NCBI GenBank assembly: GCA_964619935.1 | Contig: CAZUGO010000014.1 | Location: 1-64,000, forward strand | DNA length: 64,000 bases | Source: CAZUGO01 sp964619935 | GTDB taxonomy: Bacteria > Planctomycetota > Phycisphaerae > UBA1845 > CAIVHJ01 | Reading direction: 5' to 3' | Shown here: piece by piece, positions 55,243 to 63,836 of the stretch | Layout: each line of letters begins with the position of its first letter | How positions within the stretch are numbered: the first letter of the stretch is position 1 | Notes under the pieces: generated by a model | What the model saw: the letters and a program-made list of their open reading frames with translations, nothing else | Told to the model about the DNA's origin: nothing | Databases searched by the model: none | Made by a program: the position numbers and the translations under genes

Positions 55243-56223
55243 TCAATAATCCAGCACCTGCCGGGCGGCGTTGACGATGCGCTCCGCATCCGGCAGGTAG
55301 ATCTGCTCACACGCAAAGTATGGAAAGTGAATATCAGCGCTGGTCAGGCGCTTGACCGGGGCCTCCAGGTAACCGAACGCCTGCTCGTTGAGCCGGGCGA
55401 TGACCTCGGCGGCAACCCCGCAGGTGCGGTTGCCTTCATTGATCACCAGGGCCCGCCCGGTCTTGGTCACCGATTCGACGAGCGTGGCGGTGTCCATGGG
55501 CGAAACGGTTTGCAGGTCGATGACTTCGGCCTCGATGCCGTGGTCCTCGGCCAGGTCGTCGGCGGCTTCGAGCGTCGGCCGCATGCTGGCGCCGTACGAG
55601 ATCAGGGTGACGTCGCCACCCTGCCGGACCACCGCCGCCTTGCCGAGTTCGAACGCTTCGGGTTCATCGGGAACGTCTTCCTTGAAGGCGCGGTACACCG
55701 CCTTCGGCTCGTAGAAGATCACCGGATCAGGATCCTGGATGGCGGCATGCAACAGCGCCCGGGCGTTTCGCGGACCCGACGGCACCACCACCTTCAGCCC
55801 TGGAATGTGGGCCCAGAAGGCCTCCTTGCTCTCGCTGTGATGTTCCACCGCCCGAATGCCCCCGCCGCAGGGAGCCCGCAGCACCATCGGCACGGTGAAG
55901 CGCCCGCGGGTGCGGTTGCGAAAGCGGGCCATGTGCTGCTCGATCTGGTGGAAGCCCTGGTAAATGAACCCGGAGAACTGGATCTCGGTCACCGGGCGCA
56001 GCCCGTAGAGCGCCATCCCGATGCTGGTGCCGATGATGCCGGCTTCCGCCAGCGGTGAGTCCAGTATCCGGCGATCGCCGAAGCGCCCCAGCAGGCCTTC
56101 GGTGACCCGGAACACCCCTTCGTCCTGCCCGACATCCTGACCGCAGACCACCACGCGGTCGTCTGCTTCCATGTTCTGATGGAGCGCCAGGTTCAGCGCC
56201 TTGACCATTGTCATCTCGGCCAT
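55243..56223 (-). CDS. 2-oxoacid dehydrogenase E1 beta subunit
   Basis: A 326-residue transketolase-like beta subunit of the heterotetrameric E1. Landmarks are VVVCGQDVGQDEGVFRVTEG, the conserved DSPLAEAGIIGTSIGMAL, RAPCGGGIRAVEHHSESKEA (substrate and cofactor site), and VINEGNRTCGVAAEVIARL. It partners the E1 alpha subunit encoded 30 bases upstream. The heterodimeric type is used by branched-chain 2-oxoacid, acetoin and Gram-positive-type pyruvate dehydrogenases. In an organism with upstream paa-like genes, any of these is possible. Confidence 0.94.
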   Translation of the reverse strand: MAEMTMVKALNLALHQNMEADDRVVVCGQDVGQDEGVFRVTEGLLGRFGDRRILDSPLAEAGIIGTSIGMALYGLRPVTEIQFSGFIYQGFHQIEQHMARFRNRTRGRFTVPMVLRAPCGGGIRAVEHHSESKEAFWAHIPGLKVVVPSGPRNARALLHAAIQDPDPVIFYEPKAVYRAFKEDVPDEPEAFELGKAAVVRQGGDVTLISYGASMRPTLEAADDLAEDHGIEAEVIDLQTVSPMDTATLVESVTKTGRALVINEGNRTCGVAAEVIARLNEQAFGYLEAPVKRLTSADIHFPYFACEQIYLPDAERIVNAARQVLDY

Positions 56224-56253
56224 GAAATATCCTTGTGCCGGCCGGCGGTCCGG

Positions 56254-57336
56254 TCAGTTGCCATCCGCCAGGTAACTCAAAAACTCTTCCTTCTGGGCCT
56301 GCAGCTCGGCAGGCAGGGTCGCGAAGGTGTAGTCGAACATCTGCCGCGGCTTGGGCACACACAGCTTCTCAAAGGCGGCCACGCCGCGCTTGACTCCCTC
56401 GTCGGCATCCTTGCGAATGTCCGCGACCATGGCGTCATCGATGATCCCGCCGCGGATCAGGTACTTCTGGAAGCGCTCGATGGGACACTTCTTTTCCCAG
56501 GCCTTGACCTCGGCGTCATCTCGATATTTCTTGGGATCATCGGCAGTAGTGTGCATTTCCATGCGATAGGTGAAGGCCTCGATCAGCGTCGGACCGCCGC
56601 CCGACCGGGCGGTGTCCACGGCGGCCTGGGTGGCCGCGATCATGGCAAAAATGTCGTTGCCGTCGACCTTGATGCCGTCGAACCCAAAGGCGATGGCCTT
56701 CTGGGCGATGGTCTCCGAACGGGTCTGGCGGGTCCGCGGCAGCGAAATGGCATACTGGTTGTTCTCGCACACGAACACCACCGGCGCCTGGTAGACCCCC
56801 GCGAAATTGAGGGCTTCGAGGACATCGCCCTCGGAGGTCGCCCCGTCGCCGAAGGCGGTCAAGACCACCTTCTTGTCGCCGCGCAAGGTCATGGCCATGC
56901 CGATGCCGACCGCCAGGATGGGATGCGAACCCACCGGGATGGCAATCGGCAGGTCATTCACGCCGTCGGGCGTGCGGGCCCCTTCCTCAAACCCGTTCCA
57001 ATAGAGCAGGATCTGCTCGATGGACCAGCCACGCCACACCTGGGCACCCGGAGCCCGGTAGGACGGTACCACCCAATCTTCGGTCCGCATCGGATAGATG
57101 TAGCCGATCTGGGTGGCCTCCTGGCCGCGACAGGGCGCGAAGGTCCCCAATTTGCCCTGGCGCTGCATGCGGATCATCCGCTCATCGAGCACGCGCGTCA
57201 GCACCATGTGACGATACAGCTTGATCAACTGGTCGGAATTGATCTCAGGAACCAGCGCCCGATCGACATTGCCGTCGACGTCCATGATGGACAACTCGTC
57301 GACTCGAGCAGACAAAGTCAGCGTCTTTCGGGGCAC
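56254..57336 (-). CDS. 2-oxoacid dehydrogenase E1 alpha subunit
   Basis: The thiamine diphosphate subunit, 360 residues, that decarboxylates the 2-oxoacid. The ThDP motif runs from FGDGATSEGDVLEALNFAG to ENNQYAIS. HTTADDPKKYRDD is the loop that is phosphorylated in eukaryotic homologues. The GTG at 57336 was preferred to an upstream ATG (57360), because GAGGAGG lies just 5 bases before the GTG and inside the longer frame. First gene of the E1 alpha, E1 beta, E2, E3 operon. Substrate (pyruvate or branched-chain) is not decided by sequence. Confidence 0.92.
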   Translation of the reverse strand: MPRKTLTLSARVDELSIMDVDGNVDRALVPEINSDQLIKLYRHMVLTRVLDERMIRMQRQGKLGTFAPCRGQEATQIGYIYPMRTEDWVVPSYRAPGAQVWRGWSIEQILLYWNGFEEGARTPDGVNDLPIAIPVGSHPILAVGIGMAMTLRGDKKVVLTAFGDGATSEGDVLEALNFAGVYQAPVVFVCENNQYAISLPRTRQTRSETIAQKAIAFGFDGIKVDGNDIFAMIAATQAAVDTARSGGGPTLIEAFTYRMEMHTTADDPKKYRDDAEVKAWEKKCPIERFQKYLIRGGIIDDAMVADIRKDADEGVKRGVAAFEKLCVPKPRQMFDYTFATLPAELQAQKEEFLSYLADGN

Positions 57337-57482
57337 CGCGCCCTCCTCTCTAAGTAGCATGCCGATATATGCTTACGTGGGACGCCGGGCTCAGCGTTCA
57401 GCGACACCGGGCGCTCAGCCTGACCGGGCCGATTTATAGCACATTACCGCCGGCTTCTCCAGTCGTCGAAGTTCCCGGGGCG

Positions 57483-57989
57483 TCACACGGCCTTGAGGTG
57501 CTCGAAGGTGTTGTGGCACGCCTGACAATAATAGATCATGCGGCAACGCGTCGGCCCGAACGGACTGTCCAGGCGGGTGTCGATCGACTCGCAGAACGGG
57601 CAATTCACCGTTTCGCGCCTGGCGATACTGAGTTGCACCCACTTGCGCTGTGGAACGGTCACGCCATGGCCCTTGAGACGCGCCCGGCCGGCCGGCGAGA
57701 TCCGCGCGACACCCCACGGCGGATCGAACACGTGCTCCACGCACACCCGCTCGATCCCGGGGAGCTGCCGTAGTTCGGACTCGATCTGCCGATCGATGAG
57801 ATCCAGCGCCGGGCACCCGGTGAACGTCGGCGTGATCCGCACGCAGACCCCACCCGCGATCAGCCGAACATCGTCCACGATCCCCAGATCCACGATCGAG
57901 ATCGGCATCTCGGGATCGTCGATACGCCCGAGCTGCTGCCAGACTCGTTCCAGTAGGGCTGTCATCGGTGCTTCGGACATCACGGGCAT
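57483..57989 (-). CDS. PaaD-like iron-sulfur assembly (DUF59) protein
   Basis: A 168-residue protein with an N-terminal DUF59/MIP18 domain (DDPEMPISIVDLGIVDDV, PTFTGCPALDLID) and a C-terminal zinc ribbon (CPFCES, CQACHNTFEHLKAV). This two-domain layout is that of PaaD (PaaJ), a maturation factor for phenylacetyl-CoA epoxygenase. The start is uncertain: ATG codons at 57989, 57980 and 57965 are all in frame and none has a clear Shine-Dalgarno. It follows the PaaC-like gene by 37 bases. PaaA, PaaB and PaaE, which a full epoxygenase needs, are not in the window. Confidence 0.85.
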   Translation of the reverse strand: MPVMSEAPMTALLERVWQQLGRIDDPEMPISIVDLGIVDDVRLIAGGVCVRITPTFTGCPALDLIDRQIESELRQLPGIERVCVEHVFDPPWGVARISPAGRARLKGHGVTVPQRKWVQLSIARRETVNCPFCESIDTRLDSPFGPTRCRMIYYCQACHNTFEHLKAV

Positions 57990-58026
57990 ATTATAGCAGG
58001 TTTCACGAGCTGCGGCTGGTCCTCGG

Positions 58027-58821
58027 CTACCAGGACGCATCGGGTTCGCACGCGTAGACCTCTGCCAGATCGGACAGCACTTCAGCAAGCGCCGCGGTGT
58101 GTCGGCCGCTGCGGCCGGCCGGCGGAGGCGCGTCAATCATCGCCGGAACCACGAGCCCGCCCTCGACCAGCACCGCCGAGACTTGCTGAAACCAAGCGGC
58201 GCGCTGGGCGCGATCGTCTCCGGGGTACAGCCCGGCGGCCGCCAAATCCGGTTGACCGGCGACCGGCTCGAACAGTCCACCCGCGTGCGGCCATAGGACA
58301 TCGACGGCCGCCTGAACCCGGGCTCTAGATTCGTCGGTGCCCTGCCCCAGCCGGACCATCCAGCCGTCGAAGTGGTCCTTGTGAAAGGTCACTTCCTGAA
58401 TCATTTTCGCGGCCAGGTCGGCCAGCGGAGCAAAGCATGATTGCTGCAGACGGGGCAGACGCACGCCGTCGAAATGATCGAAGAAGAACTGCCGGGCGAT
58501 GGCCAGCGCCCAGTCGTAGTCGTCGGCCAGCTCCACCAGGTTGGCGTGCCAGCGCTCGGCGGCCCCGCGGGTGTAGGCCAGACGATTGGCCTGGACCACG
58601 ACATCGTCGCCTGGGCTGGTCAAACCGGCGGCGAGCTTGTACAGTTCCTGGGCATGGGCGATCTCGTCCTGGGCGATGTTGGAGAAGGCAATGTCCTCTT
58701 CCAAGAAGGGGCCCAGACCGGTCCAATCCCCATTGCGATGGCCCAGAATGAGCTTGTCGTCGGCAATCGACAACAACAAGCGCACCAAGGCCGGCCGCAG
58801 ATTGTCGGGAATCTCAGTCAT
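58027..58821 (-). CDS. PaaC-like ferritin-fold protein
   Basis: A 264-residue all-helical protein related to PaaC, the structural partner of the epoxygenase subunit PaaA. The region LILGHRNGDWTGLGPFLEED and VTFHKDHFDGWMVRLGQGTD matches the family. Unlike E. coli PaaC it keeps an E-x2-H pair (DEIAHAQ, Glu53 and His56) and an E-x3-H (EVTFH), so it may bind metal itself. It is the first gene of a minus-strand run with PaaD. Whether it acts with a distant PaaA or as a separate di-iron protein is unknown. Confidence 0.8.
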   Translation of the reverse strand: MTEIPDNLRPALVRLLLSIADDKLILGHRNGDWTGLGPFLEEDIAFSNIAQDEIAHAQELYKLAAGLTSPGDDVVVQANRLAYTRGAAERWHANLVELADDYDWALAIARQFFFDHFDGVRLPRLQQSCFAPLADLAAKMIQEVTFHKDHFDGWMVRLGQGTDESRARVQAAVDVLWPHAGGLFEPVAGQPDLAAAGLYPGDDRAQRAAWFQQVSAVLVEGGLVVPAMIDAPPPAGRSGRHTAALAEVLSDLAEVYACEPDASW

Positions 58822-58917
58822 CCGAAGTCACCCGCCTGCCGGGCGGGATTCCCGCAGGCCGCGCACAATGTAGCAGACCCTGCGCGGGCCAACAACCACT
58901 CAGCGGAGTCGCACAAC

Positions 58918-59949
58918 GTGCCCGACGAACCGGCCTCAACTTCAGCGCCCGACGTCCTCACCGCTGACGCATTCTGCGCGACCTGCGGCTACAGCCTGCG
59001 AACGCTCAGCCCCGCGGCCCGCTGCCCGGAGTGTGGCACGCCGGTCAGTGCCTCCGCGCCCACCGCCGAGGTCGAACCGGTGATCGACGGCATCAGCCCG
59101 GCCTCCCCAGGCACGGTTTGCTGTAACTGCCAGGCGGCGATCGAGGGCCGCCACCGCCATCAGTTCTGCCGCTCGTGCGGAACGCCCCTGTGGGCGACCA
59201 TTCCGACGGTCTGGCTGCGGTGGTGCGATCCGCTTTGGCTGCAGCGGGTACGTTCGGCCATCACCTGGTGGCTGTGGACCCTGCTGATCAGCTTTGTGCT
59301 GGCATTCGGGGGAGGCGTGGTGGGCGTCATCTGGGGCGCCCGCGGCTCACCGATCTCGGCCCGGGGCTCGATGATCAGCATCGGCCTGACCAATGTCGTC
59401 ATGCTGATCCTGCACCTGGTTGTGGTTTACCGACTGTCCACGCCACATCCGGGCAGCCGCATCCAGGACACACCGACACTCCGCGGGATCACCCGCGGGT
59501 TCGCCCTTTATGCATTGCTGGCCGCCGCCGCGATGCAAGGGGTCCTGCTGGGCGGCGGATCCGCGCCGACCATCACGGCGCTGTCCGTGCTGAGCACCCC
59601 GGCGCTGCTGTCCACCATCGGCGCCTTCCTGTATGTTCGCGGGCTGGCCTGTCGCATCCCCAACCGCAAACTGATCGAGCGCCTCACCCTTTTGATGTGG
59701 ACCTACGGTTCGTTGATGGTCGCCATGCAGGCTTTGGGTCTGATCTCGCTGCAGGCCCTGGACCTCGACGGCGGGATCGCGCCGGCCCCAAGTCTCGGAC
59801 CGCAAATGCTGGTCGGTTGCGCATCCGGGGTCGTCGGGCTGGTGCTGTTGCTCTGCCAGGGCGCCCTGGCCGTCCTGCTGTTCACGCTGCGGCGGGTCGT
59901 GTTGCAGGCCACCCAATCCGCCCGCGCAGAATCGGAGTCGCGACCGTGA
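58918..59949 (+). CDS. double zinc-ribbon membrane protein
   Basis: A 343-residue protein of unknown family. The first 105 residues hold two zinc ribbons: CATCGYSLRTL with CPECGTP, and CCNCQAAIEG with CRSCGTPLW. The rest has five or six transmembrane segments, including WWLWTLLISFVLAFGGGVVG, FALYALLAAAAMQGVLLG and VVGLVLLLCQGALAVLLF. The start is a GTG at 58918 with GGAG 10 bases upstream. It is divergent from the paaC-like gene. Membrane proteins with an N-terminal cytoplasmic ribbon pair and no other signature are frequent in Planctomycetota; function unknown. Confidence 0.7.
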   Translation: MPDEPASTSAPDVLTADAFCATCGYSLRTLSPAARCPECGTPVSASAPTAEVEPVIDGISPASPGTVCCNCQAAIEGRHRHQFCRSCGTPLWATIPTVWLRWCDPLWLQRVRSAITWWLWTLLISFVLAFGGGVVGVIWGARGSPISARGSMISIGLTNVVMLILHLVVVYRLSTPHPGSRIQDTPTLRGITRGFALYALLAAAAMQGVLLGGGSAPTITALSVLSTPALLSTIGAFLYVRGLACRIPNRKLIERLTLLMWTYGSLMVAMQALGLISLQALDLDGGIAPAPSLGPQMLVGCASGVVGLVLLLCQGALAVLLFTLRRVVLQATQSARAESESRP

Positions 59950-60111
59950 GGGCGGCCACAAGTCCTGCCGGATCAAGGATCGACACAACCGGCCACATAA
60001 CAACGGCTTGCGCCTCCTGCCGCCTGACTTGGGTGCCGCGCAGGCCGAAGTTTGCCGGAATCTTGTGGCGGGAATCCCTACTGCCACGCATCTCAACCCA
60101 TGAGAAGCGCT

Positions 60112-60117
60112 TATAAT
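60112..60117 (+). promoter_or_regulatory. candidate -10 element for the YHS operon
   Basis: A perfect TATAAT lies 88 bases upstream of the first YHS gene, in a 256-base non-coding gap. No convincing -35 is seen, so the assignment is tentative. Confidence 0.35.
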
Positions 60118-60205
60118 CCCCGGAATTCGGCGCCCAGCGCCACGAAACGATTTTCTTGACCGCCCGATCCGAGTCGGTGCCAACCGCTAGAGGAGGAACT
60201 GGATC

Positions 60206-60838
60206 ATGCGAACCCTGTCGGCCCTCATCATTTCTCTGTGCTGTGTCCCGCCAACCGTCGCGCTCGCTGGAAATCCGGCCGGCGCCACTGAAGCGCTGGT
60301 GCTGCCCAACTGCCCGGTAATGGATGAGCCCATCGATCTCAGCATCAGCACCAGGACCGACGACGGCCCGGTGTTCTTCTGTTGCAGTGGGTGTATCAAG
60401 AAGTACACCGCGAACCCACAGAAATATGCCGCTCGGGTTGCAGCCCAACGCACAGGCCTGGAGAACCGCCCCAAGGTCCAGGTCGCCTGTCCGGTCAGCG
60501 GCGAGCCGGTCAAGTCCAGCGTCTCGGTCGAGCACGACGGGCGGAAAATCCTGTTCTGCTGCCCGCAGTGCGTCGACAAGTTCAAGGCCGACCCCGCCAA
60601 GTATCAGGCAGCGCTGGCCAACAGCTATACCTATCAAACCCGCTGTCCGGTCATGGACAAGGCAATCGACCCCGCCGCCTTCAACGTCCTGCCTACCGGC
60701 CAGAAGATCTACTACTGCTGCAAGGGTTGCGATAAAAAGCTGCTCAAAGACCCTGCAAAGTACGCCCCCAAGCTGGCCGCCCAGGGCATCCACTTGGACA
60801 TCCAGAAGCTGCTCGAGGCCGGAGCGTCCGGCGGATGA
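60206..60838 (+). CDS. exported triple YHS-domain protein
   Basis: A 210-residue secreted protein. A signal peptide (TLSALIISLCCVPPTVALA) is followed by three YHS-like metal-binding modules. Each has a C-P-[VM] type motif and a later CC-x2-C: NCPVMDEPID/FFCCSGCIKK, ACPVSGEPVK/FCCPQCVDK, and RCPVMDKAID/YYCCKGCDKK. YHS domains occur in copper, silver and mercury handling and in P-type ATPases. The ATG follows a strong GAGGAGG. Its stop overlaps the next YHS gene by ATGA. Probably a periplasmic metal-binding or metallochaperone protein; the metal is unknown. Confidence 0.78.
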   Translation: MRTLSALIISLCCVPPTVALAGNPAGATEALVLPNCPVMDEPIDLSISTRTDDGPVFFCCSGCIKKYTANPQKYAARVAAQRTGLENRPKVQVACPVSGEPVKSSVSVEHDGRKILFCCPQCVDKFKADPAKYQAALANSYTYQTRCPVMDKAIDPAAFNVLPTGQKIYYCCKGCDKKLLKDPAKYAPKLAAQGIHLDIQKLLEAGASGG

Positions 60839-61602
60839 TCCGGGGTGGCGAAGGCATGCTCGACCCGTCCACCTGCGGACACGGTGCCACCGTTGGGAGG
60901 ATCGCCGCCTGGGCGGTGCTGCTGTGCGCCAGCGCTGCCCCGGCGGTGCACGCCCAGCCACTGAACGAACGGTGTCCGGTAATGACCGAGGAGCCGGTCG
61001 ACCCCGCGATCACCGTGGTCTACCAGGGCAAGCCCGTGGCCTTCTGCTGCGACACCTGCCTGGAGAAGTTCAAGGCCAACCCCGACAAGTACCTGGCCCG
61101 TCTACCGCAATTCGCCGCCGCCGCCGCTGACGGCGCTGCAAACGGGCCGGCCACCGAGAAGCACTCGGCGGTGCCCTGGAGCGGGCGGGTTCATCCCGCC
61201 GTGGTTCATTTTCCGCTGGTTGGCATCCCCTTGGCCCTGCTTGGCTACCTGCTGTGGCTGATCACCGGCCAACAGTCGTTCGCCCGTGCCGACGTGGTTC
61301 CGCTGGCGGTCGGAACCCTCGGCGCCGTGACCGCCGTGCTCACGGGCGGCGTGGCCCACGATCACATGCGCTTCAGCGAAACCCTCCACGAAATCGTCGA
61401 GCGCCATGAGTTCTGCTCGACCACCGCCATGATCCTGGCCCTGGCGCTGTCGGCCCTGCGTGCCTGGCGCTGGAAGCGGCTGTCCGGTGGATGGCGGTGG
61501 GTGTACCTCTCCGGCCTGGGTGTGGCCACCATTCTGCTGGCCGTGACCGGCTACCTGGGCGGCAGCCTGGTCTTCGGCCCCGACCACCTGGCGTGGTCCT
61601 GA
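60835..61602 (+). CDS. YHS-DUF2231 membrane protein
   Basis: A 255-residue protein with a signal-like hydrophobic segment (AAWAVLLCASAAPAVHA), one YHS module (RCPVMTEEPVD, FCCDTCLEKF) and a C-terminal DUF2231 membrane domain of four helices. The DUF2231 part begins RVHPAVVHFPLVGIPLALLG and includes the His-rich GGVAHDHMRFSE. Such domains are proposed to bind haem or metals. The start ATG overlaps the upstream stop (ATGA); a start at the in-frame ATG 21 bases later is also possible. Together with the triple-YHS protein it forms a coupled periplasmic metal system. Confidence 0.75.
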   Translation: MIRGGEGMLDPSTCGHGATVGRIAAWAVLLCASAAPAVHAQPLNERCPVMTEEPVDPAITVVYQGKPVAFCCDTCLEKFKANPDKYLARLPQFAAAAADGAANGPATEKHSAVPWSGRVHPAVVHFPLVGIPLALLGYLLWLITGQQSFARADVVPLAVGTLGAVTAVLTGGVAHDHMRFSETLHEIVERHEFCSTTAMILALALSALRAWRWKRLSGGWRWVYLSGLGVATILLAVTGYLGGSLVFGPDHLAWS

Positions 61603-61678
61603 AGGCACGCGCCTTCTGCGGCCGAATCGCAGCACGTTTGACGTCGCTCAGCACCCCGGCATAGCATGACACTTGGAC

Positions 61679-63148
61679 ATGGCAATCGACCTGATATACC
61701 GGCACTCGCTCGCGCTGCTCACCGACCTGTACGAGTTGACCATGGCCTATGGGTACTGGAAGGAGGGCATTGCAGAGCGCGAAGCCGTGTTCCACATGTT
61801 CTTTCGCAGGAACCCCTTTCACGGCGGTTTCTGCATTGCCGCAGGGCTGGGCTACCTGGTCGAGTTCCTGAACCGCTTCCGATTCGATGGCGAGGACCTG
61901 CAGTACCTGGCCACCCTGCGCGGCAACGACACCCGCCCGCTGTTCGAGCAGTCGTTCCTTGACTACCTGGGGGCCCTGCGGTTTCACTGCGACGTGGACG
62001 CCGTTCCCGAAGGCACGGTAGTCTTTCCGCACCAGCCGCTGGTCCGCGTGCGCGGCCCGGTGATCCAGGGGCAGATCCTGGAGACCGCGCTGTTGAACGC
62101 GATCAATTTCCAAACCCTGATCGCCACCAAGGCGGCGCGGGTGTGCATGGCGGCCGGCGGACAGCCGGTCCTGGAGTTCGGTTTGCGTCGCGCCCACGGC
62201 GCCGACGGCGGCCTGGCGGTCAGCCGTGCCGCGTACGTGGGCGGATGCGCCGGGACGTCCAACGTGCTGGCCGGCAAGTTGTTCGACATTCCGGTGCGCG
62301 GCACGCACGCCCACAGTTGGGTGATGTCCTTCGCCGAGGAGTTGGAATCATTCGAAGCCTACGCCCGGGCCATGCCCAACAACTGCGTATTCTTGGTGGA
62401 TACCTACGACACCCTCGAAGGCGTGCGCCGTGCCGTCCAGGTCGGCCACCAATTGAAGCAGCACGGCCATCGCATGCTCGGGGTGCGGCTGGACTCCGGC
62501 GACCTGGCCTACCTGAGCATCGAGGCCCGCAAGATTCTGGATCAGGCCGGCTTCCACGATGCCGCCATCGTGGCCAGCAACGACCTGGACGAACACATCA
62601 TCGCCAGCCTCAAGCAACAGGGAGCCGCCATCAGCATCTGGGGCGTCGGCACCAAGCTGGCGACGGCGTTTGATGAACCGGCCCTGGGCGGCGTCTACAA
62701 GCTGACCGCCCTCCGCGAGCACGACGGCCCCTGGCAATACAAGCTGAAGCTCTCCGAACAGGCCGTCAAGATCTCGAATCCGGGGATTCAGCAGATCCGG
62801 CGCTTCCGTTCCGGCGGCGAATTCATCGCTGACGCCGTCTACGACATCGAGCTTGGGATCGCCGACGACTGCATCATCGTGGATCCGCTGGACATGACCC
62901 GCCGCCGCCGCGTGGCGGTCGGCACGCCGTTCGACGACCTGCTGGTTCCGGTGTTCCGGTCGGGGTCTGCGGTCTACGAAGTGCCGCATCTCAGCGTCTC
63001 GCGCGATCGAGCCGCAGCCCAACTGGCCGGATTTCACGACGGCATCAAGCGGCGGACCCATCCACACCAGTACCCGGTCGGCTTGGAGAAGCGGCTGTTC
63101 GACTTGCGCACGCAACTGATCCTCAGCGCCCGTGGGGTCAGCGCATGA
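61679..63148 (+). CDS. pncB: nicotinate phosphoribosyltransferase
   Basis: Converts nicotinate, PRPP and ATP to nicotinate mononucleotide in the Preiss-Handler NAD salvage route. The 489-residue protein shows LLTDLYELTMAYGYW at the N-terminus, GTHAHSWVMSF with the phosphorylated histidine, GVRLDSGDLAYLS for PRPP binding, and GVGTKLATAFDEPALGGVYK. The ATG at 61679 was chosen; a TTG two codons earlier is in frame but less likely. Its stop overlaps pncA as ATGA. Confidence 0.95.
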   Translation: MAIDLIYRHSLALLTDLYELTMAYGYWKEGIAEREAVFHMFFRRNPFHGGFCIAAGLGYLVEFLNRFRFDGEDLQYLATLRGNDTRPLFEQSFLDYLGALRFHCDVDAVPEGTVVFPHQPLVRVRGPVIQGQILETALLNAINFQTLIATKAARVCMAAGGQPVLEFGLRRAHGADGGLAVSRAAYVGGCAGTSNVLAGKLFDIPVRGTHAHSWVMSFAEELESFEAYARAMPNNCVFLVDTYDTLEGVRRAVQVGHQLKQHGHRMLGVRLDSGDLAYLSIEARKILDQAGFHDAAIVASNDLDEHIIASLKQQGAAISIWGVGTKLATAFDEPALGGVYKLTALREHDGPWQYKLKLSEQAVKISNPGIQQIRRFRSGGEFIADAVYDIELGIADDCIIVDPLDMTRRRRVAVGTPFDDLLVPVFRSGSAVYEVPHLSVSRDRAAAQLAGFHDGIKRRTHPHQYPVGLEKRLFDLRTQLILSARGVSA

Positions 63149-63762
63149 TCGCCCTGGTCCTGGTTGACATCCAGAACGATTTCCTCCCGGGCGGACCGCT
63201 GGCGGTGCCCCACGGCGACGCCATCGTCGCGCCAATCAACCGCCTGCTGCCCGCCTATGATCTGGTGGTCGCGACCCAGGACTGGCACCCACCGAACCAC
63301 GGCAGCTTCGCCGCGAACCATCCCGGATGCCAGGTCGGCCAGCTCATCGACCTGCATGGGCTCCCGCAATTGCTCTGGCCGGTGCATTGCGTCCAGGACA
63401 CCCGGGGCGCCGCTTTTCCGGACACGCTGAACGCCGGCCGCATCCAGGGCTGCTTTCATAAGGGAACCGATCCAACAGTGGACAGCTACAGCGGCTTTTT
63501 CGACAACGGGCACCGCCAGGCCACCGGACTGGCGGACTTCCTACGGGTCCACCAGGTGGGTGAGGTGCATCTGGCCGGGCTGGCCACCGATTACTGCGTC
63601 AAGTTCACCGCTTTGGATGCCAGGGACCTCGGCTTCGAAACCGGGCTGCTCAATGCCTGCTGCCGCGGGGTCGAGCTGCACTCCGGAGACAGCGACCGAG
63701 CCATCCGCGACATGGTCGCCAGCGGTGTTCGCCTGCTGGGTGCCGGCCAGCCCACCGCATGA
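63145..63762 (+). CDS. pncA: nicotinamidase
   Basis: Hydrolyses nicotinamide to nicotinate, feeding pncB. The 205-residue isochorismatase-fold enzyme has the catalytic Asp in LVDIQNDFLPGG, the metal-site histidines in TQDWHPPNHGSF, the Lys in HKGTDPTVDSYSGF and the nucleophile Cys in GLATDYCVKFTA. Translational coupling to pncB puts both steps of the salvage pathway in one unit. The ATG at 63145 overlaps the pncB stop by four bases. Confidence 0.94.
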   Translation: MIALVLVDIQNDFLPGGPLAVPHGDAIVAPINRLLPAYDLVVATQDWHPPNHGSFAANHPGCQVGQLIDLHGLPQLLWPVHCVQDTRGAAFPDTLNAGRIQGCFHKGTDPTVDSYSGFFDNGHRQATGLADFLRVHQVGEVHLAGLATDYCVKFTALDARDLGFETGLLNACCRGVELHSGDSDRAIRDMVASGVRLLGAGQPTA

Positions 63763-63784
63763 ACTCGCCTCCACGCGGGTGGGC

Positions 63785-63836
63785 AAAAAAATGGCGCCCC
63801 AACCAGGAAAGATGTGCTCTTTTCCTAGGGGGCGCC
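63785..63836 (-). terminator. intrinsic terminator facing left
   Basis: GGCGCCCC (63793-63800) and GGGGCGCC (63829-63836) form an outer stem. AGGAAA (63805-63810) and TTTCCT (63821-63826) form an inner stem with a 10-base loop. Read on the minus strand, the hairpin is followed, after one A, by seven T residues (A7 at 63785-63791 on plus). It would stop a leftward transcript entering from beyond the right edge, and it lies just after pncA. Confidence 0.75.

Noticed and set aside
57990..57995. TATAAT just upstream of the paaD-like start as a promoter
   Set aside because: It abuts the candidate start codon and has no -35, so it is more likely chance than a promoter for this gene.
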